DNA of 64,000 bases, taken from Tubulanus polymorphus (lineage: Eukaryota > Nemertea > Palaeonemertea > Tubulaniformes > Tubulanidae). The position numbers were made by a program, and so were the translations under genes. Numbering within the stretch: the first letter of the stretch is position 1; each line of letters starts with the position of its first letter. Where the stretch lies: contig NC_134029.1 in assembly GCF_964204645.1 (NCBI RefSeq), positions 4,349,001-4,413,000 of the forward strand, read 5' to 3'. Positions 36,599-49,100 of the stretch are shown one piece after another. The notes beneath the pieces were generated by a model, which worked only from the letters and a program-made list of their open reading frames with translations, made no database searches and had not been told where the DNA came from.

Positions 36599-38330
36599 TA
36601 GTCTTTCATTCTGGGATATTAATAGTGTGTATAATTATGAAACCGATTCAGAAGTTGCGTTCATAGTGTGATTTAGATATGACAATATAAACTTTTTCGA
36701 TGTTTCTTCGACTAGAAGTGAAATTTTACAAGCTGATAGAATAGTTTTTTAAAGACTGTTTGATTTGGTTGATTAAGAAAAAAGTATACTTGTTGTTAAG
36801 GTATTAATAATAATAATTATAATGATAATGATAATACTAATAATGATAGTAATGAACGTAGTAGTATTAGACTCTCGAATCCCATTCCGCAGTTGTGAGT
36901 AAAATTTGACTATCGGGTCAAGAAATTATGAATGAACTGAAATGAGTTAAACCTAACTTGGAACTGTGTAACTGGATCCTGGTGTTTGACATTGCTGTAA
37001 ACATTCTGTGTCCTCTGCTATGGACAAATTTATCAAGATGGAGCATTTTACTTAAATTGGAGTCACCCGCTTCAGATGTTGAACAATTTCGTATTGAATT
37101 TAAGACTAAATGACGTATATTATACCCAAATCTAATTGATTGATTACGATTTAATTTTACTCGATAGAATTCTTACGTAGATATATTTTTGCTCATTATG
37201 TCAGCTGTTAAATAGCGCTTTTCTTGAATTAACTTATGAATTGATTTGTCATTATATATTGTTGATGTATTGTATCTCATGACAGCTTATAGCGCACTGA
37301 TTAATGCTTCGAATTGATGATGAAAATATTGTATACTCATATGACTCGTTATTCAGGTCACTTTTAGAGTTATCTAGCGGGTATTTTCTTTTTTTTTTCT
37401 TTTTATAAATTTACGCGTGATTTTAGTCAAATTTTCTTGAATTGTTGCAAATGATGTTAAAAATAGAAAATGAATTGCACTGGGACTGTTGTAGAGCTAA
37501 GGCCGATTCACAGAACGCTTTTCGATTTCATTTTCGGACTACTATTTTTGATATTGAATTACTCGCATTTTAGTGAAAATTACTTCAATGTATATCAGGT
37601 AGTCCGGTCTGCTTTAGTCATGATAACACACTATTCACTAGTCAATGAAATGTTATCTCAGTCTGTGAAATAGTCCACTCATTTATAGGTCACCACTTTT
37701 CAGTCTGTTTCTTGAATATTATTTTATTTTGTGTAAAGGTTTTCGTGAAAAGAATGTGATCGAATGTCATTGATATGACGCATGTTTGAGGGCACGTCCC
37801 GGGGACTGGGAATATTATCTTGCGAACAAATCGTTCGTTGTATCTTCTATTATTATACAAATCTTTTTTGATAAGTATTCAGTAAAGCAGGTCTATTTTC
37901 CTTATTTCTGCAATCGATTCTCAAAGGTTGGAGGGTCTGGATACTTCGCGGAAAATATGTTTCTACACATACTAGAAAATAAATCACTTGTTGAATGTTG
38001 TTGAATATTGTAAATAAACTTAAAATGAAATATCTTTGAAAATATATTTGTGAATTGTATATATATGTATGTATACGTTGGCGCTTTTATCAATGTAAAT
38101 TTCAATCATAATGATAGAAATAATATTAATGATGATGTGAATAATAATAATAATAATAATATAACAATGATAAGAAAATAATTATGTTGTTGATGAGAGG
38201 ATTGAGCATTATTGTCTTTTGAACTTGAAAAAAAATAAAAAAGATTCATCTCTGATAGATATTTTTTGTTGTGCAGTAATCACATAATTCGAGGATTGAA
38301 AATGCATTTTCGGATTATTATTTATTAACG
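36599..38330. other. AT-rich sequence after DENND4
   Basis: No gene recognised. It holds simple ATAAT/GATAAT repeats at about 36805-36860 and 38105-38165 and a T-rich tract at 37385-37405. Part may belong to an extended DENND4 3' untranslated region. Confidence 0.5.
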
Positions 38331-38332
38331 TG

Positions 38333-38560
38333 TCACGCTATCGCGGCGTTGGAAAATTTATACCACTCGTATGCCACAGTAGGAATTTCAATCCGTGAAA
38401 TCTTAATAAATCTCTGCCCATCGTAGATGGCAAATACGTGAACGAACTTATTGCCACATCTCATGCCGGTCGGCTTGATTCCAGAAATATATGTTGCAAA
38501 TAGATACGTAGGTCGAAGGCGATGCCCGACTAGGCCTATGATTTTATAAATCGCATTTTC
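38333..38560 (-). pseudogene. possible terminal exon of an unknown minus-strand gene
   Basis: A minus-strand frame of about 75 residues (from VENAIYKIIGLVGH through MRCGNKFVHVFAIYDGQRF to YEWYKFSNAAIA) looks protein-like. It is followed within about 15 bases of its stop by TAATAAATAATAA, containing a polyadenylation hexamer. Its upstream end is cut off by the receptor fragment beginning at 38562, so only a terminal piece remains. A candidate acceptor (AATCATAG|GCC) lies just inside. No family recognised. Confidence 0.3.
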
Positions 38561-38561
38561 C

Positions 38562-39252
38562 ACTTCCCATTCTATCATTGGTCGGAAGTATATCTTCTAT
38601 ATTGAGTCTGTTGTTTGCTGTTTTCGTTCACTTGTTCCTGCCACAACTGGGAACTTTTCCAGGACTTCTCTTAGTGAATTTAAGCTTCGCCCTTATCGTT
38701 TCTCACGTCCTGATAATAGCATCGGTGAACATACATTCGCTGCGTGTCTGCGAGATTTTGGTTATTCTCAAACACTACATGTGGCTCGTTGTTTTCACCT
38801 CTATGAACGCCGTCGGAATCAATATGGCTTACACATTCAACAAGAAGTTCCAACTCGAAACCGCTACGACCAACATCAAACGCTGATTATTTGCAAATTA
38901 TGCCTTTATTTGGTGTATTCCCCTCGTGGCTTTGGTCCCTTGCTTATACCTCCATCTCAGTCCGGACACACAACTGAAGTCAACCGTCTACGGAAATTTG
39001 AAAAGTTGTTGGATCAAGAATTCCCAATTCCAGATTTATGGGTTTATACTTCCTGTCGCCTAATCGGTTTCATTCAATTTATTTATGTTTGGGTTGATCG
39101 TTCGGGGTATCCGCCTTTCGATAAAATCCATCAATAGGTGGCAGCCTTCGGAACAGTATGGCGCGAAGAAGGAACTGCCAATATTCTTACGCGTATTTGC
39201 TGCCATCGGACTGACTTGGTTAATAGGGTTCATTGCTAGTTTAGTCGGAAAC
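38562..39252 (+). pseudogene. partial duplicate of the 7TM receptor membrane domain
   Basis: These 691 bases match 41451-42141 without any gap at about 97% identity by eye, covering TM1 to TM6 of the downstream receptor. The copy lacks the ectodomain, start codon and TM7, and has an in-frame TGA at 38884-38886 where the intact gene has AGA, just after the TM3-side NIKR motif. Both boundaries are abrupt. It is a recent, dead, 5'- and 3'-truncated tandem duplicate. Confidence 0.85.
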
Positions 39253-39574
39253 TATGAAATGACAAGTTATGTCAGAAACACGGAAAGTAGTTGATAATAT
39301 CTTAACTTTCGCTGGTGTTATGTTTCAAACTGATGGGAAATCTAAAATCTGACTGTAACATTAGAATATTCCTTATGGCAGTTTCATTAATCGTTTTGAA
39401 AATTCGATACCCACATCTATAATTGGAAAAGTTATATCTATCTAATTAAACCATTCATTTGTCAGACGAATGCTAATGAATGCATTTTACCAACATTTGA
39501 TTGGTTACATGTTAGCTATATACGCAATTTGATCGCGGGAAAGGCAGTAGATCGGCCTAGCGCATCACACAAAC

Positions 39575-42306
39575 ATGAATATGCGCTTTCTGATAGTTTC
39601 ATTTCTGTTTGGTAAGTTAACGTACATCGTAGATACCCGATCGATAAATGTTTGAGACTCTAGTCAGCGTTCATCCTCAAAAAGATATATAATGCTGTAA
39701 TGATAAACTGTTAAATGCATTGAACCCATGTCTTTATTTCAGCCCTGTGTGAAGGCAGTATTGGTCCTAACGAATACATGACTTTTCGACGCGTCAAACT
39801 CATTGAGGGCAACATCGGAAACTTTTCGTTTTCGTATCATATGCCGTATAATCGAACGGATTCATTCGGACAACGAGTTCCTTATTGTAAAAACATAGTG
39901 TGCTTTGAAAAACATGAAGATTTATGCCACGTTTTCGGGGACTGTTGCGAGCCAAGTTTACTCCATGATACTAACTCGCATTCATCACGGGTAACTCAGC
40001 TGAGTTCCGAGGTTCCATTCGCTTCGTGTCATAGTTTCGAGTTTCGCTATCCACCTTACAATGTTTGGGCAATAAGCAAGTGTCCTCCGGATTATACAGG
40101 TAACCTGCTCATCAGGAAGCTCTGCGAGGATGAAGACGGTAGCCATATCGTCTCTTCAATGCCAGTTTATAGGAAAGACAGAATCTTACCATTCAGGAAT
40201 TCATTCTGCGCCCGTTGTCACGGGTATTCGATGGAAGAAATACAATTTTTGGAAGCTGAACTTTTTTGCGGAGGTTCATATATTACAGTGGAACAAGTGA
40301 TGAACGAAATAGGTAAAACTGGTAAATACCCGACTGATAACTGCACAGTTCTATATGAAAATGAGAAAACAGACGTCAACCAATCTCCACTATATAGACA
40401 ATGTACGAGAAGTAATCAACTGCCTGTAGTTTTGTATCCACCCAACTTCAGCATCGAACCTATAAGAAATCCAGAGAGTTTTGAATGCAGAGCCTGCACG
40501 TATGTGACTGGTGTGGTGAGTCGGCTAAAAAATAATCAACTCATAGAGTATAAAAGCATTTACTGTATTGCATGTTACCACAATGATTTCGAAATGGACT
40601 TGGACGATCTTCGGTGCGTTGATCATTCAAACGTTGTCATCGATCGGGACCTTCAAGGTCTGAGGATTCTTTTGGACTTCAATCTGGTGGAAGGGCTACA
40701 GATTCATACATCCGACGGACGCGTCACTAACTTAGAGTCGAAAGACGCAATTTGTCGTCAGGAAGAAGATTATGAATCTAAAACTGGAACATGTGTTAAA
40801 GAAATTTGCTTGTCAGGATTCATAAAACATAACAATGAATGTATTCTAGATGAGACCGATTTAGGCATAAAGGCAACGATTTATGTTGGATTTCATTTCA
40901 TATCCAACAAAACTGTTATGGGAATACCGATTGGTTTATATATAAAACGTTATCTACAGTCGGGTGTCAATTATCCTGCTGTTATGAATGACTACGTTCA
41001 AGTAAATACGTCTCACTTTCGGTCGAGCTTTTTTCACGTTGATATTCACGAATTTCGTCGCGCTGACACAATTTTCAGTTCCGATGACGTGCGAAACTTG
41101 ACAGAAACGACGATTAAATACATTCGAAAATGGTTCAGATCGCAAAGTATGGATACTCTTGAAATCGACGAGGAAAACTTTGAGATGGTCTCTCTAGCCG
41201 CTAACAGCAACTGTAGCGCTGGTTACATGGTCAACGAGACTGTTCACGTGAGTTCGAAGCATATCGGACTCAGAGAAAGGCAGACTGTTCTGTTCGATGT
41301 AAGGAAAACGCCGAACGGATCAGTTATTACTAAGAAGGTTTGTCGAACTCCGCTTACAGATTGTTTACGACGTTCAGGCGAAAGGGAAAATAATACTTGT
41401 ATCTTAGCGCCATCAGTCCCACCGTCAGTTCAACCAGAAAAGCTCCCCCAACTTCCCATTCTATCATTGGTCGGAAGTATATTTTCTATATTGAGTCTGT
41501 TGTTTGCCGTTTTCGTTCACTTGTTCCTGCCACAACTGAGAACTTTTCCAGGACTTCTCATCGTGAATTTAAGCTTCGCCCTTATCGTTTCTCACGTCCT
41601 GATAATAGCATCCGCGAACATACATTCGCTGCGTGTCTGCGAGATTTTGGCTATTCTCAAACACTACATGTGGCTCGTTGTTTTCACCTCTATGAACGCC
41701 GTCGGAATCAATATGGCTTACACATTCAACAAGAAGTTCCAATTCGAAACCGCTACAACCAACATCAAACGCAGATTCTTTGCAAATTATACCCTTATTT
41801 GGTGTATTCCCCTCGTGGCTTTGGTCCCTTGCTTGTACCTACATTTCAGTCCGGACACACAACTGAAGTCAACCGTCTACGGAAATTTGAAAAGTTGTTG
41901 GATCAAGAATTCCCAATTCCAAATTTACGGGTTTATACTCCCTGTCGTCTTATCGGTTTCGTTCAATTTATTTCTGTTTGGGTTGATCGTTCGAGGTATC
42001 CGCCTTTCGATAAAATCCATCAATAGGTGGCAGCCTTCGGAACAGTATGGCGCGAAGAAGGAACTGTCAATATTCTTACGCGTATTTGCTGCCATCGGAC
42101 TGACTTGGTTAATAGGGTTCATTGCTAGTTTAGTCGGAAACCAAATGTTATGGTACACGTTCGAAATTCTAAATTCATTTCAAGGCGTTCTCATATCTAT
42201 AGCTTTTCTTTGCAACCGTCGCGTATTTGGCTTCCTGACTAGACTAAAGACTACTCCGACTGTGGGAAAATTAACAACTGACACGAAAGTAAGCGGCACA
42301 AAATAA
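39575..42306 (+). CDS. methuselah/adhesion-like seven-transmembrane receptor
   Basis: Two coding exons (39575-39611 and 39743-42306; phase 1) give 866 residues. The first 18 residues (MNMRFLIVSFLFALCEGS) form a signal peptide. The extracellular part, to about residue 580, is cysteine-rich (HEDLCHVFGDCCEPS, FCARCHGYS, FECRACTYV, YCIACYHND, CVKEICLSGF). The membrane part follows (first helix ILSLVGSIFSILSLLFAVFV near 584), with family B2-like signatures: LKHYMWLVVFTSMNAVGIN in TM3, GLTWLIGFIASL in TM6 and NSFQGVLISIAFLCNRRVF in TM7. No clear GPS autoproteolysis site (H-L/T-S/T) precedes TM1, which fits methuselah-like rather than classic adhesion receptors. Ligand unknown. The C-terminal tail is short. 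Nearly all coding sequence is in one exon, unlike its neighbours. Confidence 0.85.
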
Positions 42307-42366
42307 TATGTATTTTGAATGTGATTTCTTCGTTACAATCTCACCATTAATCGATGATCATTAACA

Positions 42367-42372
42367 AATAAA
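42367..42372 (+). terminator. AATAAA polyadenylation signal, receptor gene
   Basis: AATAAA 61 bases after the receptor stop codon; a second is present near 42431. Confidence 0.5.
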
Positions 42373-42778
42373 TTGTGCTGTTATAAAATTCACGAATAAC
42401 CCTTTACATTCTATGTCTTAGTTTTTTAAAATAAACTTAGACTCACTATTATGTAGATGTTAGAAGAATAAATCAGTTTTGTATTCTGTGAAATTAAGTT
42501 TATATTTTCTATTTTTTTGGTCTATACGGAAAGATCTATCCTTATATCACAAAGATTTCACCAAAATATGGAAGTAATCAAATAACGATCGAAACCGATA
42601 ATGCTTTGCATTCAAAAACCCTGCCGCTAAACCACTATCAAACCCCCTGTTTCGATCCCGGCAGATGTGGTAGGACAACAAATCAAAACAAGAATAAAAC
42701 GAAATCTACCAATCAAATAAATGACAGGGTCGTCAGTCACTATTTTGAGATAAATAAACCCCACTACATCACCGAGTC

Positions 42779-44941
42779 ATGAAAAATATGAAAGACAACA
42801 ATACTGTAATATTCAGGATTCGAGCCGCATCGATCAACAGTTTGATGATTTCTGCCAAGCAACAGGAGAAAATCGAGCGTTTAGTAACTATGGTAATTTT
42901 TCTTGGTTACGGTTTGTTTTGGCAACGGTTTCTCAGTTTCCCGCTTGGAGAAATTTGAGTAAGACGTGTTTCACGATCGCTCCTCGAAAATCTTTAAATT
43001 TGCCGGAAAATTTTGAAAATTATCGAATTCAAATGATGAACAAAATGGATACAACTCCAGTTAAGGTATCAGAGAAATCTATTTATACGGTAAGCACCAT
43101 TTAATTCTTATTTTTCAAACTTTGAATCGACACGCAAAAAGTCGAACCACACTTGAAGCTTCTTCAAGTTCAAACATATTTTCAACTTTAAGTTCGGGCC
43201 AGGGGGTGGGTGGGGCGCCCCATTGTTTTTCGGTCGAGCGACCTTGGAATTTTTTCCCCGATAAAAAAGAGAATGGTGAAATTGTGAGCATATTTCATAC
43301 CTAATTTCAACCGAGAATTTCACTCAGAATGGCGAGAATGCTTCTAAATGCACCTAATTTTTCAAAGTTTTTCTGGTGGAAGACCCCCAGAAAACCGCTT
43401 GCGCTCGTTGATGACGGCGGCTGGGCCGTTATCTACGGGCCACAAACTCGTGTTGACTTAACATCCATGTGTGCGGCCCCCTTTCCCAATATCCGTAGCG
43501 CCCCCTTTTCCCAGATCCGTCGCGGCCCCTTTTCTCAGATCCAGATTCCGGGTGATCCGTTCCTGCTCACCGTGCACGTTTTACCCACTTGAAGTCAATC
43601 ACTATCGAAGTCTGAAGTCTATCACTTTTTTGCTCACTAATTTATTTCTTCGAATATTTTCAGACGCCTCGTCGTATCAATAGTATGAGAGATATTTGGG
43701 AGAGGAACAAAGTCAGAAGAATCCTTTTTGGTAAGATTTTTGGTTTAGACTTATCTCCACCAAAGAGACTAATACGTAAACTGCTTTATGTTTTATGATT
43801 TTTTCAACAAAATTTCACTCAAATTATCTTTTGATTCCACAGGCACGAATGAAAAAAGTGTCAATACTGTTCCGAAAGTTACCTCCTCGGAACCTGCGAT
43901 TCTTCCGACCGATTCTTCCAGTGTTTTCCCGCGTGCGGATGTTACGAAAGCTTCCGGAGAAGCAGCCGACTTCGACAAACCAAAACAAACAATCAAACAA
44001 TCTATACCTTTCGTCGAATTCATCAAAGTCTCCAAAAAATTGAAGAAAGATGTAACATCAAAGTGCCGATCTTTCCTGCCATCTTGGAACCGAAATTCCA
44101 AATTACTGAAAGATTTCGTCCATCGTGATGGAACGAAGGTACAACTGGACAAGAAAGATTTGGCGATTAACGGTTCACCATACCGTACAGTGCGTTATGA
44201 AAATGATGGTTGGATGTTCAGCGGAACGTTGAAGAAACTTCCCGTTAACGTCGTACTTTTAAATAAGACACGGCTCAATCTTAAAGAGGTGTTGAAAGAA
44301 GCTATATTCCTGCGTGAAATATCAAAATCGAAACTAATCCCGAAATGTTACGGTATCTATCCGATTGCCGAAAATACGGATTTCGTTAACTGGTGCCTGG
44401 TACTGGAAAAAGTTGACGGAGTGAAACTTCGATTCTTGAAGAAGAACACGTATTCCTCGGGTTCACTGGAAAAAGATTATTTAAAATGGAATCATTTCGT
44501 CCATAAACTGAAGCAGGATATTGTTCAGCTTAGTAAAAGTTCAGGTAGGTCGAATACCGCGCGTAATGATAATTCGTTCCACTTTTCGTCGGTAAAATAT
44601 TTATGAAAATGTCTCTATTTTCAGGTAAATTAGCGGTGGCCAGCGCTGATGACGTAGTTCTGGTCAAAACCGACGACAATGAGATACAAGCGAAAATACT
44701 GAAAGTGAAATATCTGGACACGGATTTGAACATCATACGTGAGATTTTAGACCACCGACGAATAGATCGACATGTCGTATTGCTCGGTTCGATCGTCAAA
44801 CAGTTATATTCGAAATTAGGAGAGGAAATCGTCTCGTGGTTGGCGAACGTAGTCGCGGATCATTGTTTGCTGGAAGATGTACTTCCATCTTTAGAATACA
44901 TCAGTCGTGCAGTGGATAATTTGATTGAATTCTTCCTGTAA
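42779..44941 (+). CDS. kinase-fold protein lacking catalytic motifs (probable pseudokinase)
   Basis: Proposed exons: 42779-42892, 42937-43089, 43664-43730, 43843-44544 and 44625-44941, 450 residues, all in phase. The well-supported part is exons 3-5. After a linker rich in Ser/Thr/Lys, residues about 210-310 look like a kinase N-lobe: GWMFSGTLKKLPVNVVLLN in the beta2-beta3 position but without the usual VAIK lysine; KEAIFLREIS as helix C with a glutamate; LIPKCYGIYPI; and WCLVLEKVDGVKL as hinge. In place of the HRD and DFG loops there is KLAVASADDVVLV, then IQAKILKVKYL, so catalytic residues appear absent. The first intron would be only 44 bases, so the 5' end (MKNMKDNNTVIFRIRAAS) is uncertain; the true start may differ. 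Confidence 0.65.
43473..43549. repeat. three-copy 25-bp tandem repeat in an intron
   Basis: GCCCCCTTTCCCAATATCCGTAG and two following variants with CCCAGATCCGTCG and CTCAGATCC form a short GC-rich tandem repeat within intron 2 of the pseudokinase gene. Confidence 0.6.
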
Positions 44942-46178
44942 ATACGAACTGGACAGTTTCACACGTGTATATAGAAACTTAAGTTACGTTTCTTTCGTTA
45001 AATTTTACATTATCAATGTACTGAAAAAAAAACATCTGATACGCACGCCGCGTGTGATCGTTCAGTGTCAAGGTCGACCTACGACTCGATTCCAACGTTG
45101 TCGATGACGCGTTACAGTCGGGTCTGAGGTTGATCACCCAGTACCGGTAAAACTATTGCAACCACTATCGATGTTTTGAAGAACCTCTATGGTGGGTGCT
45201 ATCAATCAGAAATATCTGAATTGACAAACTATGTCGAAAACTTGTTAAAGTGATAATGTTTGAGAAATTATTCCAAAGATTATGTACTCAATATTTCATA
45301 TTCCAACAAACATAATGTTCTTTAATTTTTGATTCGGGAATCCATTTCTATTGGTGGATTCGGTGCTAAGTGAAATCATCTTAAGTAGTTTTGTTCAATA
45401 TATATAATTCACTAAAGGTGCTTCAAAGCCAGTCATTTTGTAAATAATAACCCCTACTGCTGATCTTTTAATTCTACACTATATATCGTTATTAAATGAT
45501 TTACATCAATTTGAAAACAATTATTTGTTTTCTTTTTTTTCTGTGAGAGAAATTGTTGTATTTTACCTCATGGAGACGACTGAGGCTACTTAAAAGGACC
45601 GCCCGCTGGAACATTAAAAGTAGACCATGGACGTAGCACTATAGATTTTCTAAGGTTGGGAGCTGGAAAGAATTAATCAAGTGGAACTATATGCCATCGC
45701 CAAGTCTTGATTTTTGAAATTTGAAGCTTGCGATTCTGGACTAGTGAAAGGCAGAATGTTTGGAAATTTCCGCGGAATATGCACCCCCGACCCCATCGAG
45801 TCTGACGCCTGTTTGTCCGATTGGACCGAGTTAAACAAAAAACAACTTTTGGATTTTAGGGATTAGAGGAAATTCCAAAGGACTCTGATGCAAAAAGAAA
45901 ACGATTATCACTGTGATGATTGAAACGACAATTATATTGGGATTTTGAGAAACAGGTGAAGGGCACGAAATGTCGGGTGTAGCGACATTTCATTTCTGAA
46001 AACGATGGGATTCGAACCTGCATTTGATAGTGAGTCAGCCGGGAGATAACAGTGAGCTGGTGAGGTGCATTTAGAATCAACCCCAAAAGCGATGACGTAG
46101 AAAACACGGACATAAAAAATATTTACAAATTTCACGACAATTTTCGACATTATTCATCATATAGAAAACATTCGGATA
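44942..46178. other. intergenic sequence between the pseudokinase gene and DCP2
   Basis: No gene supported. At about 46011-46026 the minus strand reads GCAGGTTCGAATCCCA, a perfect RNA polymerase III box-B-like sequence, but the rest of a tRNA cloverleaf is not present. It may be a relic of a tRNA-derived SINE. Confidence 0.4.
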
Positions 46179-49100
46179 ATGGAAAACGCTCCACAGAAAC
46201 TATCATGTTTCCAGATCCCTCCTCATGTCCTGGATGATCTGTGCAGGTTGGTAGATCGATTCCGTTTAGGCCATAACAAACCTTGTTCCGACGGAGGAGG
46301 CTGGAGCGAAAGGACGGGTCCGTGAACACTATTCAAAACACTTAGAATTTTTAAAAGGAAGCTTCAAACCATCGGTCTCCATGTCAGTTACGTTCCATTT
46401 CTTTGGATTGCTAACGAATTCTTAGTCAATTCTGAAAATGGTTTCAAAATGACGGCTCTTGAATATATAGTATCACTTTCAAATTTTCAGTCGATTTATC
46501 ATCAATGTTCCTGAGGAAGAGCGTCAGGATTTCATTCGGATATTCTTTCAAATAGAACTGGCTCATTGGTTCTATCTTGATTTCTACTGTCAGGACTGCA
46601 AAGAACTGAAACCATGCGGAATCAAAGATTTTTCATCACAAGGTAGTGCTCTAAAATATTTAACTGCGTCACTACAGGGATACGTCTCTTGATCTTTTCT
46701 TAGTTTTCTTTTCTGTTTTGTTGAAAGTTTTCAGACATTGTCCATTCCTGAAAGTGCATTCCGACAGAGTTGGGAAAATATTCGAAGATTGGAGGGAATA
46801 CAAAATGGCAGTTCCCACATATGGTGCTATTATGATCAACCCTTCGCTTACAAAGGTACACCGCAACTTTTGTTTAGGCCTATTGGAAGAGAATCTGAAA
46901 GATATCAAAGAATCTATTTTAACTGCAGCTTGTCGAGACTATTTGAAATCTCGGGAATTTTGATAACATGTGCCCTTAGAGATGGGCTCATCCACAGGTG
47001 ACAAGAACTATAAGAAGCGAACAAATATTTAGTTTAGTTCTCAAAGTTTGGTACATTTACCCTACCGTTCCATATGAAACTACTTTAAGGACAATCTTCA
47101 TTTATTCACGTAAAGATATGCAAACTGATAAATTTTCGTGACCAGACACTATGTAATTTATGAGAAGTTCTGTGACAAACATTCCGCTAATTGTGATATG
47201 ATTACCTTGAAGGTGGTGCTCGTGCAAGGATTCTGGGCGAAGTCCAGTTGGATGTTTCCGAAAGGCAAAGTGAATGAAGATGAAGCCGAAGCTGATTGCG
47301 CTGTTCGTGAGGTAGGCCTAATCTAAAAAAAAGTATCCACGGAGGTTTCCGTTGATATTTTAGTCACTTTCTTCCTGCTGTGTACATAATGCTTATGATC
47401 GCATACATAAGGAGACTCGGTTCATTAACGTAAAGAATGTTGTCACGTTGAAAAAGCGCATAGCTACAAAACCTGTGTAGCAAATTAAGTTGTTATCATT
47501 CGTGAAGTAGTTTATTCAGTGTCCCTTTAACTCCTTGATTCCTTAAAACCTTCTTCAAAATGGGATATAAAAGTGGTGCATAGGCCTATGCCTCCTCGAA
47601 AGTTGAAATTTTCTCCTTTAAAACTCCTTACGTCCAGGAACGACTGATCTGTAGGGATCCCGTATATGCTTTCTTTGTTATCTATTTACGAGGTTTATGA
47701 AGAGACTGGATTCAGCATACGCGATTTGATTAATGAAAAAGACTTCATCGAACACAGAATGAATGAACAACTTATCAGATTGTACTTGGTACCGGGAGTT
47801 CCTGAGGATACAAAGTTCGAACCGCGAACGAGAAAAGAAATAAAGGTCAGTTGCGCATTTTAATTGATTCATTTTACATGTAAATAATACCCTACTTGAA
47901 ATTTGAAATTACGAACAAACCAAATTTTCCTATTTTATAGAGAATTGAATGGTTCACGATAGATCATTTACCGGTGCACAAAAAAGATTTGACGCCAAAA
48001 ACAACGATCGGTTTGACGCCAAATCAGTTCTTTATGGTTTTGCCATTTGTCAAGTAAGTATTTTGATAAATGTATGACAACAGTTGATATAAATTCAACT
48101 GCAGGGGTTAGATTGATGCGAAGGACGGTAGTCTGAATTAAAAAATTGTGAAGAAATCACGAAAATCGTGGATATGTTTGAAAAATTGAAGAAAAATTGC
48201 TCCAAATTTCTTCATCCCCTTTTTAAGCCCTCGTACAGAGGAGATCAGATTTTATGCACAAGTTGTGTTCAAGATTGAGAAGTTTTATTTTGATATGTGC
48301 ACATTTTCATCAGTAACTTACGTCGTTGTACATAAGTAGGCCTACCTTGATGTGAAAAAAATGTAAAAATCGTTGAATTTTGTTGAAAATGTGGATAAAA
48401 AGCCAATTGTAAGAATCGGAAATAATGTTTCACGCCAGAGTTCATCAATGTGATCCCTGCGATTGTGAAGATTTTTCTGATCGCTTTTTTTATTGTAGGA
48501 CGCTGCGGCGATTCATAGCGAAACGACTCGGTAACCTGCATGACGGCAATAGCGACGGGAACGGATACAAAACCAGTCGAAAAAAGAGTAAGGACGACAG
48601 CTGCAGCGACAGTCAAATACAACAGCAGCAACAACTGAAGCAGGAGATGGCTCAGTACGAACAGGACAACATGGCAAAACAACGTCTCAGACAACAGCAA
48701 CTATTCGCCGAAAAACAGAAGAAAGGTTTAATAAAACTCGTCGGACATTTGACGCCTGGGTATAGCCACCAGCAGCAGCAGCAACAGCATCAGCAGCTGA
48801 TTTCATCACCTCGTAAACCCGGTCATCAGTCGACTGCTGAGTCACCGTTTAAAATACAGTTAAACCACGAAATCAGCGCGACGCACGTGTCAGGCCACCA
48901 CAGCAACAACACGCCATCCACATTCAATCCTTCAGATCACAATCAACAATTCCGAATTCTTGTAAGTGATCGATGGAACTACGATCCACGATGAAACATG
49001 ATCTCTCCGTGTTGTACCGATTATAGCGTAGAAAATCCAACGCTAAGAATTAAAAATAAGAGTCAAAAATGTTTAAAGATGACGACTATATGTATTTGGA

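Noticed and set aside
41397-42026. A 209-codon open frame overlapping the receptor gene in another phase
   Set aside because: The receptor frame encodes recognisable transmembrane helices, and the same shadow frame appears in the dead upstream copy at 38781-39137.
46005-46085. A tRNA gene suggested by GGTTCGAATCC on the minus strand
   Set aside because: The T-arm does not pair, there is no acceptor stem or anticodon arm, and no convincing A box; at most a SINE relic.
48269-48700. A 143-codon minus-strand open frame with leucine-rich hydrophobic sequence
   Set aside because: It is the complement of the glutamine-rich DCP2 exon 7 and adjacent intron.
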